DNA from: BP-133 sp040756995
GTDB lineage: Bacteria > Actinomycetota > Acidimicrobiia > IMCC26256 > BP-133
DNA length: 64,000 bases
Direction: 5' to 3'
Assembly: GCA_040756995.1 (NCBI GenBank)
Contig: JBFLYK010000026.1
Span: 1 to 64,000 of the forward strand
Shown here piece after piece: positions 42,056 to 49,898 of the stretch. Position 1 is the stretch's first letter; each line of letters opens with the position of its first letter. Both the position numbers and the translations under genes were made by a program. Below the pieces are notes generated by a model that saw only the letters and a list, made by a program, of their open reading frames with translations, made no database searches and was not told the DNA's origin.

Positions 42056-43603
42056 CTAGGAGACTTCGCGGGCCCGGGCCCGCTCCGCGGCGATCGCCGG
42101 TTCGGCGGGGATCTGGACGACGAAGCGGGCTCCACCGCCCTTGGCTTCGTCGGCCCAGATGCGGCCCCCGTGGCCGGTGACGATCTCCCGGCAGATGGCG
42201 AGGCCCAGCCCGGAGCCGCCGCCGTGATCCCCCTCGGGCCGGCTGCGGGCGTCGTCGAGGCGGATGAAGCGGTCGAAGATGTGCTCCCGGTACGGGCGGG
42301 GGACGCCGGGGCCGTCGTCGGAGACCACCAGCTGGATCTGGGCCCCGCGCCCGGTGACGTTGACCCGGCGCAGCTCGAGGTGCACCGTGCCGGTGGCGTA
42401 GCGCTCGGCGTTCTCGAGCAGGTTCCGCACCACCCGGGTCAGGTGGTCGGCGATGCCGCGCACCCGTCCGGCGGAGACCCGGGAGATGTCGACCTGCACC
42501 CGACCCCGCTGGCGCAGGCGCCCGGCCTCGGCCAGGACGATGTCATCGAGGTCGAGGGGCGTGGCGCCGACGAGACCGGCCGGACGCTCCTCGTTGCGGG
42601 CCAGGAACAGGAGGTCGTTGACCAGCCGTTCCATCCGCAGGTTCTCGGACAGGAGATCCTCGGCGGTGGTCTCCCACACCGCCGGGTCGGGGTGGGACAG
42701 CGCCACTTCCAGCTGGGCCCGGGTCGAGGCCAGCGGGCTGCGCAGCTCGTGGGAGGCGTCGGCCACGAACCGGCGCTGCCGCTCGGCCGAACGCTGCAGG
42801 CGGTCCAGCATGGCGTTCATCGTCTGGGCGAGACGGCCGACCTCGTCGTCGATGGGCGGCTCGGCCACCCGGTGGTCGAGCGAGGCGGTGTCGGTGATGG
42901 CCGCCACCTGGGAGCGGATGACCTCGACGGGCCGCAGCGCCCGTCCGACGAGGAGCCACACCAACAGGCCGGCCAGGGCCAGGACGCCGGGGACGCCGTA
43001 GGCCAGGGCCCGGCGCAGGTCGGCCACCGTGTCCTCGGCCTGGGCCATCTCCGTGGCCACGATCACATTGGCCGGGCCGTTCGGCGTCTGCCCGGTCAGC
43101 ACCACGACCCGGAAGTTCTTCTCCGGCGCGATCGGCGGGCCGTGGACCGTCGTCTGTACCAGGATCCGGTTGTTGGTGCCCTCCTCGGGATAGACGTAGA
43201 TGAAGGCGTTGGTGTCCAGGTAGTTCTCGCTCGACGCCACCACGCTGCCGGCCTGGTCGACGACCTGGATGAACACCGTCTTGTCGTTGACGCCGCCGGA
43301 GACGGGGATGATCCGGCCGAGCACCCCGGCCCGGGCCCGGGCGGCGACGTCCTCGGCCCGGGTGAGGTTCGTCTCGTCGACGTTGCGGACCAGCGACCGG
43401 GAGACGATCACGACGAGGTTGACGGCGCACACGCCCAACGCCGCCGCCACCACGAGCATCGACAGCGCGGTGGTGCGGGCCCGGACCGAGGCCAGGAACC
43501 AGCGGCGCAGGGGCCGTAGCCGGCGACGGGGCCGCAGCCGCGCTCGGAGAATCGCCGCCGCCCGGCGGCCTCTCGGCAGGGAAACGAACTGGCTAACCGC
43601 CAT
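42056..43603 (-). CDS. Membrane sensor histidine kinase
   Basis: About 515 residues. First membrane helix TALSMLVVAAALGVCAVNLVVIV, an extracytoplasmic sensor of about 140 residues (NDKTVFIQVVDQAGSVVASSENYL), second helix YGVPGVLALAGLLVWLLVG, HAMP, H-box VADASHELRSPLASTRAQLEVAL, and ATPase boxes (VSDDGPGVPRPY, GGGSGLGLAICREIVTGHGG). ATG 43603 overlaps the end of the partner regulator gene by 11 nt; an earlier start at 43627 would increase the overlap. Resembles MprB-like envelope-stress kinases, by general plan only. Confidence 0.94.
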   Translation of the reverse strand: MAVSQFVSLPRGRRAAAILRARLRPRRRLRPLRRWFLASVRARTTALSMLVVAAALGVCAVNLVVIVSRSLVRNVDETNLTRAEDVAARARAGVLGRIIPVSGGVNDKTVFIQVVDQAGSVVASSENYLDTNAFIYVYPEEGTNNRILVQTTVHGPPIAPEKNFRVVVLTGQTPNGPANVIVATEMAQAEDTVADLRRALAYGVPGVLALAGLLVWLLVGRALRPVEVIRSQVAAITDTASLDHRVAEPPIDDEVGRLAQTMNAMLDRLQRSAERQRRFVADASHELRSPLASTRAQLEVALSHPDPAVWETTAEDLLSENLRMERLVNDLLFLARNEERPAGLVGATPLDLDDIVLAEAGRLRQRGRVQVDISRVSAGRVRGIADHLTRVVRNLLENAERYATGTVHLELRRVNVTGRGAQIQLVVSDDGPGVPRPYREHIFDRFIRLDDARSRPEGDHGGGSGLGLAICREIVTGHGGRIWADEAKGGGARFVVQIPAEPAIAAERARAREVS

Positions 43604-44270
43604 CGGGGGCGAGGCGGTAGCCCACACCCCGCACCGTCTGGATGGCCCGACGGCCGTAGGGCACGTCGACCTTGCGCCGGAGGTACCCGACGTAGACCTC
43701 GACGATGTTGGAGTCGCCGTCGTAGGCGGGATCCCAGACGTGTTCCAGGATCTCGGTCTTCGACGTGACCTGGCCGACCTTGCGCATCAGGAACTCGAGC
43801 AGGGCGAACTCCCGGGCGGTCAGGTTGAGCTCGTCGTCGCCCCGCCAGGCCAGATGGGAGGCCGGGTCGAGCCGGAGATCCCCGGCGGTGAGCACCGCCG
43901 GCCGGGCCGGCGCCCCCCGTCGCAGCAGGGCCCGCAACCGGGCGGTCAGCACGACGAACGAGAACGGCTTGGTCAGGAAGTCGTCGGCGCCCGTGTCGAG
44001 CGCCTCGGCTTCGTCGAGCTCACCGTCCTTGGCGGTGAGCATCAGGATCGGCGTCCAGTGGCCGGCTTCCCGCAGGGCCGAGCACACTTTGAAGCCGTTC
44101 ATTCCCGGCAGCATGATGTCGAGGACGATGGCGTCGTAGCGGCCTTCACTGGCCCGCCAGAAGCCGTCTTTACCGTCCGCGGCAACATCGACGGAGAACC
44201 CCTCCGCCTCGAGACCGCGCCGTACCGCATTGGCGAGGCGCGTCTCGTCCTCCACTAAAAGGACCCGCAT
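43593..44270 (-). CDS. OmpR/PhoB-family response regulator
   Basis: 225 residues. Receiver: VLLVEDETRLANAVRRGL, phosphorylation site IVLDIMLPGMNG (Asp about 51), Lys in FLTKPFSFVV. Winged helix: NLTAREFALLEFLMRK, then DSNIVEVYVGYLRRKVD and IQTVRGVGYRLAPDGG. Partner of the overlapping downstream kinase. The 99-nt gap before it also holds the divergent gatC promoter. Confidence 0.96.
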   Translation of the reverse strand: MRVLLVEDETRLANAVRRGLEAEGFSVDVAADGKDGFWRASEGRYDAIVLDIMLPGMNGFKVCSALREAGHWTPILMLTAKDGELDEAEALDTGADDFLTKPFSFVVLTARLRALLRRGAPARPAVLTAGDLRLDPASHLAWRGDDELNLTAREFALLEFLMRKVGQVTSKTEILEHVWDPAYDGDSNIVEVYVGYLRRKVDVPYGRRAIQTVRGVGYRLAPDGG

Positions 44271-44356
44271 CCCCAGCTACCTCTCCCCAGCGTCCCCAGA
44301 CGTTGGCTACCAGAATCTCACAAATCGTGACAAAAAGGCCAGCGCAGCGGGACCCG

Positions 44357-44372
44357 TAGAATCCAGAGCGTG
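44357..44372 (+). promoter_or_regulatory. -10 box and leaderless start of gatC
   Basis: TAGAAT (44357-44362) ends exactly 7 nt before the GTG of gatC at 44370. No ribosome-binding site is visible between. This is the closest match to TATAAT among the leaderless-type starts in the window. Confidence 0.55.
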
Positions 44373-44672
44373 TCGAACCCCCTCACCCGGGCCGACGTCG
44401 AGCACGTCGCCAAGCTGGCCCGCCTCGCCCTGTCGGACGACGAGATCGAGCAGTTCACCGTGCAGCTCGGCGCCGTGCTGGAGCACTTCGCCTCGGTCGC
44501 CGCGCTGGACACGTCGGACGTCCCGCCCACGTCGCATCCCATTCCGCTGACCAACGTGCTGCGGCCGGATACGCCGCGGCCGGGGCTCGACCGCGACGTC
44601 GTGCTGAGCATGGCGCCGGCGGCGGAGGACGGCCGGTTCCGTGTGCCCCGCATCCTGGCGGAGGAACAGTGA
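44370..44672 (+). CDS. gatC: Asp/Glu-tRNA amidotransferase subunit C
   Basis: 100 residues, normal for GatC. Signature start LTRADVEHVAKLARLALSDDEIEQFTVQLGAVLEHFASV and the end VLSMAPAAEDGRFRVPRIL. It wraps around GatA and stabilises the GatCAB complex, which converts Glu-tRNA(Gln) and Asp-tRNA(Asn) to the amidated forms. GTG start; the stop overlaps gatA (44669-44672). Confidence 0.97.
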   Translation: MSNPLTRADVEHVAKLARLALSDDEIEQFTVQLGAVLEHFASVAALDTSDVPPTSHPIPLTNVLRPDTPRPGLDRDVVLSMAPAAEDGRFRVPRILAEEQ

Positions 44673-46147
44673 ACGGCGCGGAGCTGACGGACCGGACGGC
44701 CGCCGAGCTGGCGACGCTGGTGCGCTCCGGCGAGGTGTCGGCAGCGGAGGTGACCGACGCCCACCTGGCCCGGATCGAGGCGCTGGACGGGGAGGTGCGG
44801 TCGTTCCTCTGCGTCGGGGCGGAGTCGGCGCGGGCGGCCGCCGCGGCGGTCGACGCCGCCCGGGCCCGGGGTGACGAGCTCGGCCCGCTGGCCGGTGTGC
44901 CGCTGGCGGTGAAGGACATGTTCTGCACCACCGATCTGCCGACTACCGCCGCGTCGCGGATCCTGGAGGGATGGCGGCCGCCGTACGACTCCACCGTCGT
45001 GGCCCGGCTGCGGGCGGCGGGAGCGGTCGTGATCGGCAAGACGAACCTCGACGAGTTCGCCATGGGCAGCTCCAACGAGAACTCGGGGTTCTTTCCCACC
45101 GCCAACCCCTGGGCCCTCGGGCGGGTGCCGGGCGGGTCGTCGGGTGGGAGCGCGGCGGCGGTGGCGGCCCGTTTCGCCCCCCTGGCACTGGGCACCGACA
45201 CCGGCGGGTCGATCCGCCAGCCGGCGGCGCTGTGCGGCGTCGTCGGGATGCGCCCGACGTACGGGCGGGTGTCGCGCTACGGGATCATCGCCTACGCCTC
45301 GAGCCTCGACCAGGCCGGGCCGTTCGCCACCACCGTGGCCGACACGGCCCTGCTGCTGGAGGCGATGTGGGGCCACGACCCGCTGGATTCCACATCGATT
45401 CCCTCGGCCCCGGAGCCGGCGCTGGCCCGCTTGGAGGACGGGGTGGCGGGCCTGCGGGTCGGCGTGGTCCAGGAGCTGACCGACGTGGAGGGGATCCAGC
45501 CCGACGTGCGGGCGGCGGTGGACTCGGCCCGCAACCTCTTCGAGAAGGCCGGTGCGGCGGTGGACACCGTCTCGGTGCCGAGCGTGGAGTACGGGCTGTC
45601 GGCCTACTACATCATCGCCCCCGCCGAGGCCTCGTCGAACCTGGCCCGCTACGACGGTGTGCGCTACGGGCTGCGGGCCGAAGCGCCCGAGGTGGCGGCC
45701 ATGAACGCCCTCACCCGGGAGAAGGGATTCGGAGCCGAGGTGAAGCGGCGCATCATGCTCGGCACCTATGCGCTGTCGGCCGGCTACTACGACGCCTACT
45801 ACGGCCAGGCGCAGCGGGTGCGGACGCTGATCATCCGGGACTTCGCCCGGGCCTACGAAGACTTCGACGTGCTGCTGGCGCCGACGTCGCCGACGACGGC
45901 CTTCGAGCTCGGGGCGAAGACCTCCGATCCGCTGGCCATGTACCTGTCCGACGTGTGCACGATCCCCACCAACCTGACCGGCGCCTGCGCCATCTCCGTT
46001 CCGGCGGGGTTGGACGGGGCGGGTCTGCCGATCGGCGTGCAGGTGCTGGCGCCGGCGCTCGGCGAAGCCGTGCTGCTGCGGGCCGCCCGGGCCCTGGAGG
46101 CGGGATTCGCGTTCACCGCCCGTCCGACGTTGGGGGAGGCCGCATGA
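44669..46147 (+). CDS. gatA: Asp/Glu-tRNA amidotransferase subunit A
   Basis: 492 residues from GTG 44669. Amidase-signature catalytic residues are present: Lys in GVPLAVKDMFC, cis-Ser in GGSSGGSAAAV and nucleophilic Ser in GTDTGGSIRQPAALCG. Releases ammonia from Gln or Asn for tRNA amidation by GatB. In tight operon order C-A-B with start/stop overlaps. Confidence 0.97.
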   Translation: MNGAELTDRTAAELATLVRSGEVSAAEVTDAHLARIEALDGEVRSFLCVGAESARAAAAAVDAARARGDELGPLAGVPLAVKDMFCTTDLPTTAASRILEGWRPPYDSTVVARLRAAGAVVIGKTNLDEFAMGSSNENSGFFPTANPWALGRVPGGSSGGSAAAVAARFAPLALGTDTGGSIRQPAALCGVVGMRPTYGRVSRYGIIAYASSLDQAGPFATTVADTALLLEAMWGHDPLDSTSIPSAPEPALARLEDGVAGLRVGVVQELTDVEGIQPDVRAAVDSARNLFEKAGAAVDTVSVPSVEYGLSAYYIIAPAEASSNLARYDGVRYGLRAEAPEVAAMNALTREKGFGAEVKRRIMLGTYALSAGYYDAYYGQAQRVRTLIIRDFARAYEDFDVLLAPTSPTTAFELGAKTSDPLAMYLSDVCTIPTNLTGACAISVPAGLDGAGLPIGVQVLAPALGEAVLLRAARALEAGFAFTARPTLGEAA

Positions 46148-47619
46148 GTACGACGGATTGGGAGACGGTGATCGGCCTCGAGGTCCACTGCGAGCTGGCC
46201 ACCGAGACGAAGCTCTTCTGCAGCTGCCCCAACGATTTCGGGGCCGAGCCCAACACCTATGTCTGCCCGGTGTGCCTCGGGCTGCCGGGTTCGCTGCCGG
46301 TGCTCAACCAGCGGGCGGTGGAGTTCGCCCTCCGGGTGGGGGAGGCGCTCCACTGCGAGGTGGCGGAAGCGTCGATCTTCCACCGGAAGAACTACTTCTA
46401 TCCCGACATGCCGAAGAATTACCAGATCAGCCAGTACGACGAGCCCGTCTGCGGCAACGGCTGGCTGATGGTCGGCGACCGGCGGGTCGGGATCGAACGG
46501 GCCCATCTCGAGGAGGACACCGGCAAGACGTCGCATGTCGGTGGGGGAGGCGGGCGCATCCACGGCGCCGACCACAGCCTGGTCGACTACAACCGGGCCG
46601 GGGTGCCGCTGCTGGAGATCGTGAGCAAGCCCGACCTTCGCTCCCCGGAGGAGGCCCGGGCCTACGTCGCCGAGCTGCGCAGCGTCCTGGAGGCCATCGG
46701 CGTCTCCGACGTGAAGATGGAGGAAGGGTCGCTGCGGGTCGACGCCAACATCTCGCTGCGGCCGGCCGGCTCCGACAAGCTCGGCACCCGCACCGAGATC
46801 AAGAACATGAACTCGCTGCGGTCGCTGGTCCGGGCGCTGGAGTACGAGGCTGAGCGGCAGGCGATGGTGCTGGAGTCCGGCGAGGCGGTCATCCAGGAGA
46901 CCCGCCACTGGGACGAGGAAGCCGGCCGCACGCACTCCTTGCGCAGCAAGGAGGAGTCGCACGACTACCGCTACTTCCCTGAGCCCGATCTGGTGCCGGT
47001 GACGCCCTCGGCCGAGTGGCGGGAACAGGTGCGGGCGGCCATGCCGGAGTTGCCGTCGGCCCGCAAGGCCCGCCTCATGGACGCCTGGGGGATCTCCGAC
47101 GTCGACGCCGGCGTCCTCGTCGGCACGCCGGGCCTGGCCGACTACGCCGAAGCGGCCGTCGCCGCCGGGGCCAACGGGTCCGGCCGGGACGTGACCAACT
47201 GGGTGACCGGCGACCTGCTGGCCCACCTGAAGGAAACCGGTGCCGCGCCGGCGGAGCTGCCCCTCCCACCGGCCGGATTGGCCGAGTTGGTCAAGCTCGT
47301 GAGCGACGGCACACTGTCGCGCCCGCTGGCCAAGGAAGTCCTGGCCGCGGCGGTGTCCGGTGCCGGCGGCGGATCGCCCGCCGCCATCGTGGCCGAGCGG
47401 GGCCTGGCCCAGGTGAGCGACGAAGGCGCCCTGGCCGCCGCCGTCCAGGCGGTCCTCGACGCCCACCCCGCCGAGGTCGACCGTTACCGCACCGGAGAGG
47501 ACAAGGACCGCAAGAAACTCCGTGGCTTCTTCATGGGCAAGGTGATGGCCGAGATGAAAGGCCGCGGCAACCCCCAGGTCCTGAACCAGCTTCTGGACAA
47601 GGCCCTGGCCGGTTCGTAA
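46144..47619 (+). CDS. gatB: Asp/Glu-tRNA amidotransferase subunit B
   Basis: About 491 residues. N-terminal kinase-like cradle VIGLEVHCELATETKLF with the Cys4 zinc site (CSCPNDFG, CPVCLG), KNYFYPDMPKNYQISQYD, and the HLEEDTGK loop. The C-terminal YqeY-like domain ends RGFFMGKVMAEMKGRGNPQVLNQLLDKAL. Activates the tRNA-bound Glu/Asp and transfers ammonia. Confidence 0.98.
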   Translation: MSTTDWETVIGLEVHCELATETKLFCSCPNDFGAEPNTYVCPVCLGLPGSLPVLNQRAVEFALRVGEALHCEVAEASIFHRKNYFYPDMPKNYQISQYDEPVCGNGWLMVGDRRVGIERAHLEEDTGKTSHVGGGGGRIHGADHSLVDYNRAGVPLLEIVSKPDLRSPEEARAYVAELRSVLEAIGVSDVKMEEGSLRVDANISLRPAGSDKLGTRTEIKNMNSLRSLVRALEYEAERQAMVLESGEAVIQETRHWDEEAGRTHSLRSKEESHDYRYFPEPDLVPVTPSAEWREQVRAAMPELPSARKARLMDAWGISDVDAGVLVGTPGLADYAEAAVAAGANGSGRDVTNWVTGDLLAHLKETGAAPAELPLPPAGLAELVKLVSDGTLSRPLAKEVLAAAVSGAGGGSPAAIVAERGLAQVSDEGALAAAVQAVLDAHPAEVDRYRTGEDKDRKKLRGFFMGKVMAEMKGRGNPQVLNQLLDKALAGS

Positions 47620-47648
47620 GGCCGGCGAGGCCTCGCGGAGCATGCGGG

Positions 47649-47684
47649 TCAGCGAGCGTGCCGGATTCAGCGAGCGTGCCGGAT
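47649..47684 (+). repeat. 18-bp tandem duplication before small membrane gene
   Basis: TCAGCGAGCGTGCCGGAT occurs twice in direct succession (47649-47666 and 47667-47684). The second copy ends within the ATG of the next gene, so each copy carries the same GTGCCGGAT context. Confidence 0.85.
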
Positions 47685-48084
47685 GAGGCGCCCGGCCTGG
47701 GCATCCTCGACGACGGCCCGGCGCTGGCTCGCGGCAGCCGCCGTCGTCCTGCTCTTCCTGGCCGCCAGAGCGGCGACACGGTCCTTCGGCACCGAAACCG
47801 TTCTGTCCGACGGCGCCCGGGCCTACGCCAGTTGCAAGGCGCCGTGGCGTTCCGCCCGGGTCGCCCGGCCGGCGCAGCGCTTCACCCTGTGGGTCATGAC
47901 CGGCGGAACCGGCCAGCTCCGCCAGGAAGGCGTCGCCACCCTGGGTGCCCGCTGCCGAACCCAGGCCCGCCACCGGATGGCCTTCGCCGCCTCCCTCTTC
48001 GCCGCCGGCGGACTCTGCACCTGGCTGGCCCTCCCGCCCCGAACCCGCCGCGGCCCCACCCCTTCCCCGGATCGGCCGACGTAG
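47683..48084 (+). CDS. Small two-helix membrane protein
   Basis: 133 residues: a basic N-terminus, membrane helix RWLAAAAVVLLFLAARAAT, an extracytoplasmic segment with two cysteines (AYASCKAPWRSARVARPAQRF, GARCRTQARHR), and second helix MAFAASLFAAGGLCTWLALP followed by a Pro/Arg tail. No family recognised. The start sits at an 18-bp tandem duplication; no strong ribosome-binding site is seen, so confidence is moderate. Confidence 0.5.
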   Translation: MRRPAWASSTTARRWLAAAAVVLLFLAARAATRSFGTETVLSDGARAYASCKAPWRSARVARPAQRFTLWVMTGGTGQLRQEGVATLGARCRTQARHRMAFAASLFAAGGLCTWLALPPRTRRGPTPSPDRPT

Positions 48085-48353
48085 GCCTGTCGCTGGGCCT
48101 CCCCGCCCAACCGCGCCGCCGTCTCATCTTCCGCCGGCCCGCCGGCCCGCCGGCCCGCCGGCCCGCCGGCCCGCCGGCCCGCCGACGTAGGCCCGCCGCT
48201 GGCCCTCCCCGCAAACCGCCCGCCCTCCTCTCACCTCTCCGGCGTGCTCCGCCGAGGTAGGTCGCTGGTCCTCCCGGCCCAACCCGCTCGTCGCTTCTCC
48301 CATCCTTCGGCGGCGCCGCCGACGTCGGCGGGTCGGGCGTGCGACGATGCGGC
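48085..48353. repeat. Degenerate repeat region with 8-bp microrepeats
   Basis: No gene. Three diverged copies of a segment starting near GACGTAGGC or GAGGTAGGT and continuing CGCTGG-CCTCCC-CAACC recur at about 48077, 48183 and 48252. Between the first two lie six perfect tandem copies of GCCGGCCC (48133-48180). The region is unusually Cys-poor as protein in every frame and looks non-coding. Confidence 0.6.
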
Positions 48354-49052
48354 ATGGCGACGTTTGGGTTGATCCATGGGGCGTGGCACGGGGCCTGGTG
48401 CTGGGAGCGGTTGATCCCGGAGCTCGAGCGGCGGGGCCATCGGGCCGTGGCGGTCGACCTGCCGTGCGACGACCCGGGCGCCACCACCATGGACAACGCC
48501 AAGCTGGTCGCCGACTCGCTGGCCTACGTCGACCGCGACGGCGATGACCTCGTTGTCGTCGGTCATTCGCTCGGCGGCATCACCGCCGCTGTCGTCCCGT
48601 TGTTGCGGCCGGTCCGCAAGGTCGTCCTCCTGGCCGCCCTGGTCCCGCGACCGGGCTGCAGCCTCGCCGAGGTCATGAGTTCCGAACCCGACACCACCAC
48701 CGAGGAGTTCGACAGCCTTCCCCGCCACGTCGGACCCGGCGGCGCGGTCACCTGGGACCCCCAGGTGGCCGGACCGTTCTTCTACCGGGCCTGCGACCCC
48801 GAGACCGCCCGCTGGGCCGCCGCCCGGCTCCGGACCCAGGTCTGGACCACCAGCCGCGAGCCCTGCCCCCTCGAGCAGTGGCCGGACTGCGAGCTCGTCT
48901 CGATCGTCTGCACCGAGGACGAGCTCCTCCGGCCCGCCTGGTCCCGCCGCATCGCCCGCGATGTCCTCGGCATCGAACCGGTCGAGCTGCCCGGCGGCCA
49001 CTTCCCGATGCTGTCCATCCCCGGCCGGCTGGCCGACACCCTCACGGCGTGA
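48354..49052 (+). CDS. Alpha/beta hydrolase
   Basis: About 232 residues. FGLIHGAWHGAWCWERLIPELERRGHRAVAVDLP at the start, nucleophile elbow VVGHSLGG (Ser about 76), acid in CTEDELLRP, and His in LPGGHFPMLSIP. This resembles plant methylesterase/hydroxynitrile-lyase-like bacterial hydrolases. Substrate unknown. ATG 48354 begins the conserved strand; GTG 48339 is a possible longer start. Confidence 0.88.
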   Translation: MATFGLIHGAWHGAWCWERLIPELERRGHRAVAVDLPCDDPGATTMDNAKLVADSLAYVDRDGDDLVVVGHSLGGITAAVVPLLRPVRKVVLLAALVPRPGCSLAEVMSSEPDTTTEEFDSLPRHVGPGGAVTWDPQVAGPFFYRACDPETARWAAARLRTQVWTTSREPCPLEQWPDCELVSIVCTEDELLRPAWSRRIARDVLGIEPVELPGGHFPMLSIPGRLADTLTA

Positions 49053-49088
49053 CGCCGGCAGCACCGAAATAGTTGGGCCTGGGAATAG

Positions 49089-49100
49089 TTGTATATGCAA
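49089..49100. promoter_or_regulatory. Candidate operator upstream of DoxX gene
   Basis: TTGTAT-ATGCAA is an imperfect 12-bp palindrome (one mismatch) in the AT-rich stretch before the DoxX gene, flanked by TAG and TAACT. It resembles MarR/HxlR-type operators, which often control doxX-like genes. No such regulator is encoded nearby. Confidence 0.35.
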
Positions 49101-49154
49101 TAACTGTTGTAGGGCGTGACATCTAGTTCCTGTGAGATCGGGAGGAACTCATTC

Positions 49155-49703
49155 ATGGACAGCGCTCTTCTCATCCTGCGCATCGCCATCGGGGCGCTGC
49201 TTATCGGCCACGGCACGCAGAAGCTGTTCGGCTGGTTCGGCGGCCACGGCCTCGAGGGCACCGGCGGCTTCTTCCACGGGCTGGGCTTCCGGCCCGGCAA
49301 GCAGATGGCCGCCGTCGCCGGCGCCTCCGAGGCGCTCGGAGGCCTTCTCCTGGCGTCCGGCCTGCTCACGCCCCTGGCCGGCGCAGCGATCGTGGGCACC
49401 ATGCTGGTCGCCGCCTCCGTCCACGCCGACAAGGGTCTGTGGGGCGTCAACGGCGGATACGAACTGCCCCTCGTCTACGCCGTCGTAGGCGCCGCCGTCG
49501 CCATCGCCGGCCCTGGCTCGGCATCGCTTGACCGCCTCATCGGCCTCGACGACACCTGGAGCGCCGGAATCGGCGTAGCCGCGATCGCGATCGGCCTGCT
49601 CTCCGGAGCAACCGTGATCGCTCGGGCCCGCAGGATCCTGACCCGCGAAACCGCGACCGCCACGGCCGCCGCCACCGCTTCGCAGTCCGCCAGCGCCGCC
49701 TGA
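49155..49703 (+). CDS. DoxX-family membrane protein
   Basis: About 182 residues from ATG 49155, with GGGAGGA 8 nt upstream. Four membrane helices; DoxX signature LLILRIAIGALLIGHGTQKLFGWFGGHG and FRPGKQMAAVAGASEALGGLLLASGLLTPLAGAAIVG, with VHADKGLWGVNGGYE. DoxX proteins are quinone-associated membrane proteins linked to redox or thiol stress. The C-terminus is a short Ala/Thr-rich tail. Confidence 0.9.
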   Translation: MDSALLILRIAIGALLIGHGTQKLFGWFGGHGLEGTGGFFHGLGFRPGKQMAAVAGASEALGGLLLASGLLTPLAGAAIVGTMLVAASVHADKGLWGVNGGYELPLVYAVVGAAVAIAGPGSASLDRLIGLDDTWSAGIGVAAIAIGLLSGATVIARARRILTRETATATAAATASQSASAA

Positions 49704-49749
49704 CACGCCGGCCCGCGCGCTCCCGACGAGGGACGCCGGTGGCCGGTCC

Positions 49750-49808
49750 GCCCTGCACCAGCACGGTCCGAGCGAGCTCAAAACGCACGGGCCGCGCTGG
49801 TGCAGGGC
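49750..49808. terminator. 13-bp inverted repeat between convergent genes
   Basis: GCCCTGCACCAGC (49750-49762) and GCTGGTGCAGGGC (49796-49808) are perfect inverted repeats with a 33-nt spacer. They lie between the DoxX gene (ends 49703) and the convergent DUF222/HNH gene (ends 49899). A two-way terminator is likely, although there is no T-tract; it could also be a recombination remnant. Confidence 0.5.
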
Positions 49809-49898
49809 AGCATCACTATTCAGTTGTCAAGGTTCGCTCGGGAAGTGGTCCAGCCGCCGCCGCTGACTGCGGAGCGGGCCAGCGGCCAACGGTGACCT

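Noticed and set aside
48133..48180. CRISPR-like array
   Set aside because: Units are only 8 bp, contiguous and without spacers, and no cas genes are present.
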